From Streptomyces chattanoogensis (lineage in GTDB: Bacteria > Actinomycetota > Actinomycetes > Streptomycetales > Streptomycetaceae): a stretch of DNA of 64,000 nt. This document shows, piece by piece, positions 42,934 to 50,441 of this stretch. The DNA lies in contig NZ_LGKG01000207.1 of NCBI RefSeq assembly GCF_001294335.1, positions 186,001-250,000 on the forward strand, given 5' to 3'. A model generated the notes under the pieces. It did not search any database, had not been told where the DNA came from, and worked only from the letters and a program-made list of their open reading frames with translations. Every line of letters begins with the position of its first letter. Position 1 is the first letter of the stretch. Made by a program: the position numbers and the translations under genes.

Positions 42934-44040
42934 TCAGGGAGCGCTCGCGATCGCGATCATGGCCACATCGTCGCCCAGGTTTCCGCCGGCATACCGCAGC
43001 AGGTCCTCGTGAAGATGCCGTACGAGGGACGGCGGGTCGGTCTCGTTCCAGGCGGCCACGCGATCGATCAGCGGGTAGAAGGCACCCTCGCGGTCGCGTG
43101 CCTCGATCACCCCGTCGGTATACAGCAGGAGGAGATCGCCGGGCTCGAAGCCGAACGTCGCGACCTCGTACTCACTCTCCGAAGGAGCGCTCAGCCCCAG
43201 GGGAAGCGCCGGCTCGGGGACCTCGAGGGTGTGCACCTCGTCGTCCCGCAGCAGCAGCGGCGGCGGGTGCCCGCAGTTCACCATCGTGATGCGGGGGCCG
43301 TCGTGATGGACGTCCATGACCAGCGCGGTGACGAACGACTCCGCGGATGCGAAGTCGCCGTCGGAGAGGTGGACCGTGTTCCAGTACACGGAGTTACCGA
43401 GGTGCGCCGCGATGCCGGGCAGGGTCAGGTTCCGGTAGGCGGAGCCCCGGAAAGCGCCGATCAGCACCGCGGCCTCGCCGATGGCGGACAGGCCCTTGCC
43501 GCGGACGTCGCCGACGACGAACCGGGTCGCGCCGGGCGTGGGCACCGCCGCGTACAGATCGCCGCCGATCTGGGCCTCGGCCTCGGCCGCGATGTACGAG
43601 AACGCGATCCGCAACGGTCCTATGCGCTCGGGCAGCGGCCGCAGCAGGACCTTCTGCGCCGCGACGGCCACCGACTGGACCTGCGTCAACCGCCGCTGAT
43701 GCCGGTCCCGCACATAGCGGTAGACCGTCACCAGGACGGAAATGACGAGGAGTGCGGCGATCTGCGCCTGGTGGTTCGGTGTCATCAGACCGCCGTGCAG
43801 ATGGCCGATGACGATCTGGGCCACCACGGCCAGGGCGCCGACGGCCCCGGTGAGACCGGGGCCCGCGAAGGAAGCCGTGATCGCCGGCGCGGCCACCAGG
43901 AACGGTCCCAGATGGATGGTCGTCGGGGAGTTGATGTCGATCAGCGTGACCGCCACGATGATCGCCAGCGGCAGCGCCAGCAACCCATGGCTCAACCGCC
44001 AGGACCTGCGGAGACGGGTGACCCCACGCCGGACGCTCAT
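42934..44040 (-). CDS. Membrane-anchored SpoIIE-type PP2C phosphatase
   Basis: 368 residues. Three to four membrane helices (residues 18-110) form an N-terminal anchor, followed by a SpoIIE phosphatase domain: VLLRPLPERIGPLRIAFSYI, GGDLYAAVPTPG, FVVGDVRGKGLSAIGEA (the metal-binding Asp), VNCGHPPPLLL, LLLYTDGVIEARD and the terminal GDDVAMIAI. Enzymes of this type dephosphorylate anti-sigma-factor antagonists in partner-switching pathways. No kinase or STAS partner is adjacent. The paralogue at 53370-54539 has the same build. It diverges from the PAS/GAF phosphatase gene 129 bases away. Confidence 0.92.
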   Translation of the reverse strand: MSVRRGVTRLRRSWRLSHGLLALPLAIIVAVTLIDINSPTTIHLGPFLVAAPAITASFAGPGLTGAVGALAVVAQIVIGHLHGGLMTPNHQAQIAALLVISVLVTVYRYVRDRHQRRLTQVQSVAVAAQKVLLRPLPERIGPLRIAFSYIAAEAEAQIGGDLYAAVPTPGATRFVVGDVRGKGLSAIGEAAVLIGAFRGSAYRNLTLPGIAAHLGNSVYWNTVHLSDGDFASAESFVTALVMDVHHDGPRITMVNCGHPPPLLLRDDEVHTLEVPEPALPLGLSAPSESEYEVATFGFEPGDLLLLYTDGVIEARDREGAFYPLIDRVAAWNETDPPSLVRHLHEDLLRYAGGNLGDDVAMIAIASAP

Positions 44041-44169
44041 ACCTCTTCTCTACACCTGCGCCGCCCTCCGCGCCCCACGCGGGAAGCGGTCGCAGGAGGC
44101 GATCGGTGTGCGGTCCGCGGTTCCCGGGGGACCATGGAAGCCGAAGCACTCGGTGGAAGGAGTGCCCGG

Positions 44170-46260
44170 GTGAGCGCAGCCGATGGGCGGCCGGACGGCA
44201 CCGGGCGGCCGGAGGAGAGGCCGTCGCAGCCGAGCGCGCTGCTGGACCTCCTCGGTGTCGCCGCGGTGCTGCTGGACGACGAGGGCCGGATCGTGCTGTG
44301 GAGCCCGCAGGCCGAGGACCTGTACGGCTACACCGCCGAAGAGGCGCTCGGGCAGTACGCTGCGCCACTGCTCATCCACGAAGAGCACTGGAACCTGGTG
44401 ATCGGCAAGTTCGCCGAGGTCATGGAGACGGGCCAGAGCTGGGGCGGCACCTTCCCCGTCCGGCACAAGGACGGCACCACGCGGCTGGTGGAGCTGCGGA
44501 ACATGCGGCTGCTGGACGACCGCGGTGATTTCTACGCCCTCGGGCTGGCCACCGACTCGTCGACGCTGCGCGAGGTGGAGCGGGATGTCGCCCTGTCCGC
44601 GAGGCTGGTTTCCCAGTCCCCCATCGGGCTGGCGATGCTCGACACCGATCTGCGGTACGTGGCCGTCAACCCCGCCCTGGAGCGGATGCACGGCATACCG
44701 GCGGAAGAGCACCTCGGCCGGCATTACCGGGAGATCATGAAGTCGGCGAAGTTCGAGGTGCCGGAGGCCGCGATGCGGCAGGTCCTGGAGACCGGGATTC
44801 CCATGGTCGACCAGTCGACCATCGTCGGCCGCACCCCCGCCGACCCGGACCACAAGCACGCCTGGTCGATCTCGCTGTACCGGCTGGAGGACCCGCAGGG
44901 GCGGGTGCTCGGGGTGGCCGACCTGGTCGTGGACGTCACCGACCGTTATCAGGCCGCCATCGAGGCCGCCGAGGCCCGGCGGCGCCTGGCGCTGATCGCC
45001 GACGGCTCGGCCCGTATCGGCACCACCCTGGAGGTGGGACAGACCGCCCGCGAGCTGGCCGAGGTCACCGTTCCCGAAATCGCCGACCTGGTCACCGTCG
45101 ACGTGCTCGACTCCGCCCTGGACGAGCACCGCCCTCCCGCCACCCGGGACGGCCCCGCGCTCTTTCGCGCGCTCGCGGTGAAGGCCGCCTACCCCACCGA
45201 AGCCATCCTGGCCACCGATCCCCCCGGCGACATCGCCACCTACGACGCCGACCGCCTGGCCACCCAGTGCGTACGCACCGGCCGCCCGATCCTGATCTCC
45301 CGCGCACAGGACAGCGACCTGGCGCGCATCGCCCGTGACGCGGCCGCCGCCGCTGTACTGGCCCGCTCCGGGGTGCACTCGTACATGCTGGCCCCGCTCA
45401 CCGCCCGCGGCCGCATCCTCGGCTTCCTGGGCCTCAGCCGCGCCCGCAACCCCCTGCCCTTCGACGAGGACGACCTCGCCCTCGCCGCCGAGCTGGCCTC
45501 CCGCGCCGGGGTGTGCATCGACAACGCCCGCTCGCACCAGAGCGTCCGCAACGCCGCCGAGACCTTGCAGCGCAGCCTGCTCCCCGACCACCCGCCCCGC
45601 CTCCCCGGTCTGCGGATCGCCTCCCGCTACCGGCCCGCGCTGGCGACGTACGAGATCGGCGGGGACTGGTACGACGTGCTGCCGCTCGAGGGCGACAAGA
45701 CCGCGCTCGTCGTGGGCGACGTCATGGGCAGCGGCATCGACGCCGCCGCCACCATGGGCCGCCTCCGCACCGCCACCAGTGCCTTCGCCGACCTCGACCT
45801 CGAGCCCGCCCAGGTCCTCCAGCACCTGGACAAGATCACCGCAGGCCTGGAGCACTACATCGCCACCTGTGTCTACGCGGTCTACGACCCCCACCGCGCC
45901 GAATGCCGGATCGCCACCGCCGGCCATCTGCCCCCCGCCCTCGTCCGCAGCGGCAAACCCGCCGAACTCCTCGACCTGCCCACCGGCACGCCGCTCGGAG
46001 TCGGCGGCGTCCCCTTCGTCACCACCGCCTTCGACCTCGGCCCGGGCGACCAACTGGTCCTGTACACCGACGGGTTGGTGGAAACCCGCCACCACGCCAT
46101 CGACGAACGCCTGGCAACCCTCCTCCGCCTGCTCGACGCGCCCGACCGCTCCCTGGAAGGGACCTGCGACCGGCTCCTGAGCGAACTCCGACGCCCCGAC
46201 GACCCGGATGACGTCGCCCTGCTCATCGCCCGCACCCAGGCGTTCACCCCTGACGCATAG
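44170..46260 (+). CDS. PAS-PAS-GAF-SpoIIE phosphatase
   Basis: 696 residues from the GTG at 44170, preceded by GGAAGGAG at good spacing (an ATG at 44134 is an alternative). Domains in order: PAS (20-130, [21 protein letters not shown]), PAS (135-250, [20 protein letters not shown]), GAF (265-430) and SpoIIE PP2C (460-690; [55 protein letters not shown]). The GAF and phosphatase parts are clearly paralogous to the protein at 23993 (shared ARIGTTL-V--TARELAE pattern), but the C-terminal HATPase is missing. It is a cytoplasmic sensor-phosphatase, probably regulating an anti-sigma system. Confidence 0.92.
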   Translation: MSAADGRPDGTGRPEERPSQPSALLDLLGVAAVLLDDEGRIVLWSPQAEDLYGYTAEEALGQYAAPLLIHEEHWNLVIGKFAEVMETGQSWGGTFPVRHKDGTTRLVELRNMRLLDDRGDFYALGLATDSSTLREVERDVALSARLVSQSPIGLAMLDTDLRYVAVNPALERMHGIPAEEHLGRHYREIMKSAKFEVPEAAMRQVLETGIPMVDQSTIVGRTPADPDHKHAWSISLYRLEDPQGRVLGVADLVVDVTDRYQAAIEAAEARRRLALIADGSARIGTTLEVGQTARELAEVTVPEIADLVTVDVLDSALDEHRPPATRDGPALFRALAVKAAYPTEAILATDPPGDIATYDADRLATQCVRTGRPILISRAQDSDLARIARDAAAAAVLARSGVHSYMLAPLTARGRILGFLGLSRARNPLPFDEDDLALAAELASRAGVCIDNARSHQSVRNAAETLQRSLLPDHPPRLPGLRIASRYRPALATYEIGGDWYDVLPLEGDKTALVVGDVMGSGIDAAATMGRLRTATSAFADLDLEPAQVLQHLDKITAGLEHYIATCVYAVYDPHRAECRIATAGHLPPALVRSGKPAELLDLPTGTPLGVGGVPFVTTAFDLGPGDQLVLYTDGLVETRHHAIDERLATLLRLLDAPDRSLEGTCDRLLSELRRPDDPDDVALLIARTQAFTPDA

Positions 46261-46284
46261 CGCCGGCGCGATGCAATCCCTCAG

Positions 46285-46315
46285 TTTGGAAATGGGATCC
46301 ATTTTCAAATATGCT
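46285..46315 (+). promoter_or_regulatory. Zur-type operator and promoter of the zinc-free L32 gene
   Basis: A 21-bp near-palindrome at 46287-46307 reads TGGAAATGGG-A-TCCATTTTCA, matching the Zur/FurB pattern TGnAAATG...TTTnCA also seen at 2295-2315. It fills the spacer between TTGGAA (46286-46291) and TATGCT (46310-46315), an 18-base gap. A bound repressor would block the promoter. The start codon is 38 bases beyond the -10. Confidence 0.85.
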
Positions 46316-46352
46316 GGGACACCAACCATCCAGCCAGCCAGGAGGTCCCCAT

Positions 46353-46523
46353 ATGGCCGTGCCCAAGCGCAAGATGTCCCGCAGCAACACCCGCCACCGC
46401 CGCGCCCAGTGGAAGGCCACGACTCCCCGGCTCGTACCCGTCACCGTCGACGGCACCCCCTACCTCGTCCCGCAGCGACTGGCCAAGGCCTACGCACGCG
46501 GGCTGCTGAGCCCGGGGAGCTGA
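46353..46523 (+). CDS. rpmF: Ribosomal protein bL32, cysteine-free (zinc-independent) paralogue
   Basis: 56 residues; GGAGG lies 7 bases before the ATG. The start [20 protein letters not shown] is the diagnostic L32 N-terminus. Canonical L32 has a CxxC...CxxC zinc ribbon in the second half; this copy has no cysteine at all, so it is the C-minus form. In Streptomyces and Mycobacterium such paralogues are repressed by Zur and replace zinc-containing ribosomal proteins during zinc starvation, which frees zinc. The Zur-type operator directly upstream fits this exactly. Confidence 0.95.
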   Translation: MAVPKRKMSRSNTRHRRAQWKATTPRLVPVTVDGTPYLVPQRLAKAYARGLLSPGS

Positions 46524-46544
46524 GCCGGAACGGCAGCGGCGGCC

Positions 46545-48266
46545 TCAGGCAGCGGCAGGCGCCGGAGGAAGCACATGGTCGCCGGTCTTGTCGGTGGTCA
46601 GGCACAGGGAGCACACCATCGCGTCATGGGTGTGACAGGCGGCCAGGTCCGGCCGCTCGAAGTCCTGGTGGCACACATGGCACGCGTACGTGGTGGCGCT
46701 GGGGTTGCCGTCCGCGTCGAGGAGCGCTTCCGCTATGCCGTCGTCGGTGCGGCGCAGGTAGTAGCGGCCCTTGGTCACCACCGCCATCAGCGGGGTGAGG
46801 ACACACGCGATCAGGGCCGCGGCAACCGGCGAGTACGGCTGGAGGGTGTCGCCGAGGGCGTGGAAGTACATGGCGATGGACAGGCCGGAGGCGGCGACGA
46901 ACGCCACCACGCCGACGGGGTTGACGGCGTAGAGCATGCCCCGGCGGAACTCGGGCGCCTGCGGGGAGAGTTTGAGGAGGTACTTGTTGACGATGATGTC
47001 GGTGGCGACGGTGACGACCCAGGCGATGGCGCAGTTGGAGTAGAAGCCGAGGATGGTGTTCAGGACGCTGAACATGTCGGTCTCCATCAGCATCAGCGCG
47101 AACGCCAGGTTGAGCAGGACGAAGACCATGCGGCCGGGGTAGTGCTTGGTGATCCGGGAGACGGAGTTGGTCCAGGCGAGCGACCCGGAGTAGGCGTTGG
47201 TCACATTGATCTTGATCTGGCTGATCACGACCAGGACCACGGCCAGCGGGATGACCAGCCAGGACGGCAGCATCGCGGCGAAGGCTCCCCGGAACTGCTG
47301 GATGGGCTCGGTGGCCGCGGCCGGGCCCACCTCGGCGAGGATGTACACCGCCAGAAACACCCCGATGGCCTGCTTCAGCGCGCCGAGCACCACCCAGCCG
47401 GGGCCGGCCATGACCACGGCCGTCCACCAACTGCGGCGGTTCTCCCGGGTCTTGGGCGGCATGAACCGCAGATAGTCGATCTGTTCGCCGATCTGCGCGA
47501 TCAGCGACAGGCACACGCCCGCACCCAGCAGCACCGAGGCGGTGGTGATGCCGCCGTCGCCGTCGCTCCCGGTGTAGGACAGGAAGCGGTGGACCGTGCC
47601 GGGGTCGGTGGTGACCAGGTACAGCAGCGGGCCCACCATCAGCAGCAGCCAGAGGGGCGTGGTCCACACCTGGAGCTTGCTGAGGGCTTTCATCCCGTAG
47701 ATCACCAGGGGGATCACCATCAGAGTGGAGACCAGATAGCCCAGCCACAGCGGCAGTCCGAGCCCCAGTTTCAGGCCCTGCGCCATGATCGAGCCTTCCA
47801 GCGCGAAGAAGATGAAGGTGAAGCTGGCGAAGATGACGCTGGTCAGGACCGAGCCGTAGTAGCCGAAGCCGGAGCCGCGGGTGATCAGGTCCAGGTCGAT
47901 GTTGTAGCGGGCGCCGTAGTAGGCGAGGGGGAAGCCGGTGACGAAGATGACCACGGCCGCTACGGCGATCGCCGCTAGGGCGTTCCCGGTGCCGTGGGTG
48001 AGGCCGATGCCGGCCCCGATGGAGAAGTCGGCCATGTAGGCGATGCCGCCGAGCGCGGTGGTCGCCACCACCATCGGGGTCCAACGCCGGTAGCTGCGGG
48101 GGGCGAAGCGGAGGGTGTAGTCCTCCAGGGTCTCGCCGGCCGCCGTCTTGCCGGTCGCCGTCCTGTCGTTCGCCGTCTCATGGGCACCGGCCCGCTCGTC
48201 GGCCGCCGGGCCGGGCCGGGCATCCTCCGCTGCCGCTTGGGCCGCCGGTGGTGGTTGCACGCTCAT
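46545..48266 (-). CDS. NCS1-family cytosine/purine-type permease with Cys/His-rich C-terminal tail
   Basis: 573 residues from the ATG at 48266 (AGGAGG upstream). Twelve membrane helices of the NCS1 (purine/cytosine, allantoin, hydantoin) family: FAPRSYRRWTPMVVATTALGG read across helix 1, GIGLTHGTGNALAAI, DLITRGSGFGYYGS, QIKINVTNAYSGSLAWTN and LNTILGFYSNCAIAW. After the last helix is an unusual 65-residue tail holding CHVC, then CHTH, then CSLC (six Cys, several His), which looks like a one- or two-zinc binding module. It lies next to, and convergent with, the Zur-type controlled L32 gene. The permease substrate is unknown; the tail might sense metal or redox state. Confidence 0.85.
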   Translation of the reverse strand: MSVQPPPAAQAAAEDARPGPAADERAGAHETANDRTATGKTAAGETLEDYTLRFAPRSYRRWTPMVVATTALGGIAYMADFSIGAGIGLTHGTGNALAAIAVAAVVIFVTGFPLAYYGARYNIDLDLITRGSGFGYYGSVLTSVIFASFTFIFFALEGSIMAQGLKLGLGLPLWLGYLVSTLMVIPLVIYGMKALSKLQVWTTPLWLLLMVGPLLYLVTTDPGTVHRFLSYTGSDGDGGITTASVLLGAGVCLSLIAQIGEQIDYLRFMPPKTRENRRSWWTAVVMAGPGWVVLGALKQAIGVFLAVYILAEVGPAAATEPIQQFRGAFAAMLPSWLVIPLAVVLVVISQIKINVTNAYSGSLAWTNSVSRITKHYPGRMVFVLLNLAFALMLMETDMFSVLNTILGFYSNCAIAWVVTVATDIIVNKYLLKLSPQAPEFRRGMLYAVNPVGVVAFVAASGLSIAMYFHALGDTLQPYSPVAAALIACVLTPLMAVVTKGRYYLRRTDDGIAEALLDADGNPSATTYACHVCHQDFERPDLAACHTHDAMVCSLCLTTDKTGDHVLPPAPAAA

Positions 48267-48429
48267 GCCGCGCCTCCTGGAGTGATCGTGCCGTACGGGT
48301 CCCCGCTTGGCACCGTTGGCAGGAGGGGAGTGACTGGTCACGAACGCTAGGCACGGCGTATTTCACGGCCCGTTTCGCCAGGTGAACGGGAGATTTCCGG
48401 GAGCTCACCAGGCATCCGGAAAAGGGAGC

Positions 48430-48460
48430 GGGCCCGGGGGCGTAGCCTGCCCCCGAGCCC
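48430..48460 (-). terminator. Hairpin terminator beyond the tRNA-like pair
   Basis: GGGCCCGGGGGC (48430-48441) pairs with 48449-48460 with one internal mismatch, around a 7-base loop. It lies 60 bases downstream of tRNA-like element B and well upstream of the permease start. Confidence 0.75.
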
Positions 48461-48519
48461 TGTGATGCCGCCCAACTGCGCACGCCGGCACGGTAAAGAG
48501 CGCGGGTCAGTCATCATGT

Positions 48520-48597
48520 CGTCGTGTTCTGCCTTTGAACTACCGTGCATCGGAAAGAGAGCTGCACGGGCCGGACTTGAACCGGCATCCAACGACC
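48520..48597 (-). ncRNA. Permuted tRNA-like RNA, element B
   Basis: Minus strand, in order of transcription: anticodon-stem 3' strand GTCGT (48596-48592), 5-base variable region, T arm GCCGG-TTCAAGT-CCGGC (48586-48570), acceptor 3' strand CCGTGCA (48569-48563), discriminator G, a 12-base spacer, acceptor 5' strand TGCACGG (48549-48543; 7 of 7 pairs), U8-A9, D stem GTTC/GAAC with loop AAAGGCA (A14, G18-G19 and A21 in place), then ACGAC (48525-48521), which pairs 5 of 5 with GTCGT. All tRNA parts are present, but the 3' half precedes the 5' half and the outer ends lie in the anticodon loop. No anticodon can be read across the break. CCA is not encoded. Confidence 0.85.
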
Positions 48598-48667
48598 CAG
48601 GCCCGGCCCGGTCGATCCGGCGATCGGCGGCGAATACTGAGACTGGAGCAAGAGTCTGAGATTGATT

Positions 48668-48745
48668 GCGGTCTGCCTCTGCCGAGTTGGGCTACCGCGA
48701 CCCGTAAGTGCCGCGGGGAGGACTTGAACCTCCACTGGGAACCGC
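48668..48745 (-). ncRNA. Permuted tRNA-like RNA, element A
   Basis: Same order as element B. Anticodon-stem 3' strand CGGTT (48744-48740), variable region CCCAGT, T arm GGAGG-TTCAAGT-CCTCC (48733-48717), acceptor 3' strand CCGCGGC (48716-48710), discriminator A, a 7-base spacer, acceptor 5' strand GTCGCGG (48701-48695; seven pairs, one G-U), U8-A9, D arm with a 3-bp stem GCC/GGC and loop containing A14 and G18-G19, A26, then GACCG (48673-48669), which pairs with CGGTT (one G-U). Two independent stems support the permuted reading; joining the 5' half of A to the 3' half of B in the normal order leaves the acceptor badly mismatched. Confidence 0.85.
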
Positions 48746-48789
48746 ATTCGTCACGACAAGCTTCAGTTTCAGCTTGCGCTCCTCGCGCA

Positions 48790-48815
48790 CCCCGGGCGCA
48801 ATGAGTCGCCCGGGG
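48790..48815 (-). terminator. 9-bp stem-loop after the 243-residue unknown gene
   Basis: CCCCGGGCG (48790-48798) pairs perfectly with 48807-48815 around an 8-base loop, 12 bases beyond the stop codon. It either terminates that gene's transcript before the tRNA-like elements or forms the 5' structure of their RNA. Confidence 0.7.
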
Positions 48816-48826
48816 AGTTGTAGACG

Positions 48827-49558
48827 CTACCCGAACAGGTAGCCGAAGACGACGTCACCCACCCGCTCGTCGGTGACCTCGATACCGTTCGCCTCCTCAC
48901 GGGCGAACTTCACCGCCTGCTGCAGCTTCTCCACCCGGTCCAGCAGCTCGTTCACCCGTCGCGCGGGCAGTGCGCCCGAGAACTTCACGGTCGTCCAGTA
49001 GCCGACCGGAACGTCCTCGTAATACACATCGACCTGGGCCGGGTGCTTGTCGGTGGCCTCCGCCTTGACGTGGTTGCGGGGCACCTTCTTCGTCCGCACG
49101 GTCCTGACCGGCTCGGTCTTCCAGGCATCCGTCGACGGGTCCTGCACCCAGGACTCGGACGCGTCCAGCACCGGAAGCTTCCGTATGAAGGTGTTCACGT
49201 CGGTGAGCTGCTTCTCGAGGAACAGCAGATACGACACCGGCACCTGGCTGAGCAGGGTCCGCCCCTCCACCTTCACGTCGGCCCGTGCCCCGCAGTTGGC
49301 CCAGTCCTTGGTGGCGGTCACATCGAACAGCCGCGTCAGCGTCTGGGCCGTCTCCCGGAGCACGTCCTCGGCCTTGACCTGCACCCGCGTCGCCTCGGGC
49401 GGCAGCTGCTCGCCCTCTTCGTCCTTGGGCTGGTACGTACGGGAAATACCGGCCAGCAGCGCCGGCTTCTGCAGTCCGTGGTGAGCGGCCGTCAGGTCCT
49501 GATGGGTCTTGGACTTGATGCCCTTCTCCACGGCAATGATCTGGTTGAGTTTCGCCAC
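48827..49558 (-). CDS. Conserved-looking protein of unknown function upstream of the tRNA-like RNAs (DUF7873-like)
   Basis: 243 residues, starting MAKLNQIIAVEKGIKSKTHQ from a GTG at 49558. It is Lys- and Val-rich with many charged residues; segments such as VPVSYLLFLEKQLTDVNTFI, RTKKVPRNHVKAEAT and VDVYYEDVPVGYWTTVKFSG look strongly constrained. I associate this sequence with the DUF7873 family, from memory and unverified. No catalytic motif, signal peptide or membrane helix is seen. The many Lys/Arg and the position directly upstream of two tRNA-like RNAs on the same strand suggest an RNA-linked role, but that is inference. A candidate promoter ends at the start codon, so the mRNA is probably leaderless. 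Confidence 0.75.
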   Translation of the reverse strand: MAKLNQIIAVEKGIKSKTHQDLTAAHHGLQKPALLAGISRTYQPKDEEGEQLPPEATRVQVKAEDVLRETAQTLTRLFDVTATKDWANCGARADVKVEGRTLLSQVPVSYLLFLEKQLTDVNTFIRKLPVLDASESWVQDPSTDAWKTEPVRTVRTKKVPRNHVKAEATDKHPAQVDVYYEDVPVGYWTTVKFSGALPARRVNELLDRVEKLQQAVKFAREEANGIEVTDERVGDVVFGYLFG

Positions 49559-49566
49559 TCCGGCAA

Positions 49567-49595
49567 AGTATCAGCGATCACCACCCTTCACCGAA
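49567..49595 (-). promoter_or_regulatory. Candidate leaderless promoter of the 243-residue gene
   Basis: Minus strand: TTCGGT (49595-49590), a 17-base spacer and GATACT (49572-49567). Transcription would begin about 49560, two bases before the GTG start; no usable ribosome binding site is present, which fits a leaderless mRNA. Confidence 0.5.
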
Positions 49596-49696
49596 TGAGT
49601 TTTCGAGATGCCGGGAGGGGGCTCCCGGCGCGGTGAGCGCGGGCGGCATACTTGCGCCTCGGCGCGACGCGATCATTCCGCATATGAGGAGCAGGC

Positions 49697-50323
49697 ATGG
49701 CTGACCAGCCCGCCGCCGAGCAGACGGCCTTCGGGACAAGCGAGACGACCAAGGCAACCTTCAAGACCGTCTTCGAGGTGGGGCCCGGCGCCCTGGAGCA
49801 GGCGCAGGGCATGGCCGACACGTTCCAGCACGCGATCGCTCCGGCGACCGTGGACTTCGACTTCGGTGAGCTCAGCCGGGCGGCGAGCGGCATCCCCGAC
49901 GGCTCGACGGTCAAGATCATCCGTGGCTGGGGGCTCCAGGAGACGGCCCCCGCAGGCGTCATGGCGCTCTCGCTGCGGGAGGCCGTACGCCAGGCGCTGA
50001 CCCAGCCCTTCGGCAACCCTGCGTTCTGGAAGAAGGCCGAGGCGGCACTCGCCGACGCATTCGTCGGCCTCGGCGAACAGGAGGGCAAGCACCTCTCGTT
50101 CTACGGAGACGCCGAAGACACCACGAGCTACTACTACAACCTCCTGTTCGCGCTCCAGGACGAGGAGACCGAGGGCTTCGTCTACGCCGTCGCCCTCTGC
50201 GTCGACGTGACCATCGCGCTGGGGGCGGAGAAGGCCCGCGCGCTGACCCTCGAGGACGTCGCGCAGTACGCGATCCGGCTCAACGCGATATCCGTACGCC
50301 AGGGGCTGCGTCCCACGGCCTGA
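49697..50323 (+). CDS. Hypothetical protein
   Basis: 208 residues; AGGAGCAGGC precedes the ATG. Soluble and acidic, with LEQAQGMADTFQHAI, STVKIIRGWGLQE and a later AVALCVDVTIALGAEKARALTLEDVAQYAI. There is no signal peptide or membrane helix, and I recognise no family. It diverges from the 243-residue gene with 138 bases between them, so the two could share regulatory DNA. A strong terminator follows. Confidence 0.65.
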   Translation: MADQPAAEQTAFGTSETTKATFKTVFEVGPGALEQAQGMADTFQHAIAPATVDFDFGELSRAASGIPDGSTVKIIRGWGLQETAPAGVMALSLREAVRQALTQPFGNPAFWKKAEAALADAFVGLGEQEGKHLSFYGDAEDTTSYYYNLLFALQDEETEGFVYAVALCVDVTIALGAEKARALTLEDVAQYAIRLNAISVRQGLRPTA

Positions 50324-50330
50324 CCGCCGG

Positions 50331-50364
50331 CCGGGGCGTGGCCCGGCGCTGCGCCACGCCCCGG
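50331..50364 (+). terminator. Perfect 12-bp hairpin terminator
   Basis: CCGGGGCGTGGC (50331-50342) pairs perfectly with 50353-50364 around a 10-base loop, 8 bases after the stop of the preceding gene. Confidence 0.85.
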
Positions 50365-50371
50365 TTCGTTC

Positions 50372-50405
50372 CCGGCCCGGTTCCGTTTCCGGCCCGGTTC
50401 CGTTT
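50372..50405. repeat. Two 17-bp direct repeats before the APC permease
   Basis: CCGGCCCGGTTCCGTTT occurs at 50372-50388 and 50389-50405, with a partial third copy after it. It lies between the terminator and the permease start; it could be a replication-slippage product or part of the leader. Confidence 0.75.
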
Positions 50406-50441
50406 CCGGTCCGGCCCGAGGTCCCCGTCGAGGAGTCAGCG

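Larger units (their letters stand above)
48267..48826. other. Non-protein interval carrying two terminators and two permuted tRNA-like elements
   Basis: 560 bases on the minus-strand path between the 243-residue unknown gene and the NCS1 permease. From right to left: a terminator hairpin (48790-48815), a short stem-loop (48757-48776), tRNA-like element A (48668-48745), a linker with a 5-bp hairpin (AGACT/AGTCT, about 48641-48658), tRNA-like element B (48520-48597), a terminator (48430-48460), then the permease promoter region. Small reading frames here have no coding character. Confidence 0.7.

Noticed and set aside
40432..44169. Long plus-strand frame running into the PAS/GAF phosphatase
   Set aside because: Upstream of 44170 it lies opposite cvnA and the membrane phosphatase and has no domain; the real start has a ribosome site at 44157-44164.
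48520..48745. Two ordinary tandem tRNA genes, or one tRNA with an intron (5' half of A joined to 3' half of B)
   Set aside because: In normal order the acceptor strands GTCGCGG and CCGTGCA do not pair well and the distance is about 140 bases, while the permuted pairing gives complete acceptor and anticodon stems in both elements.
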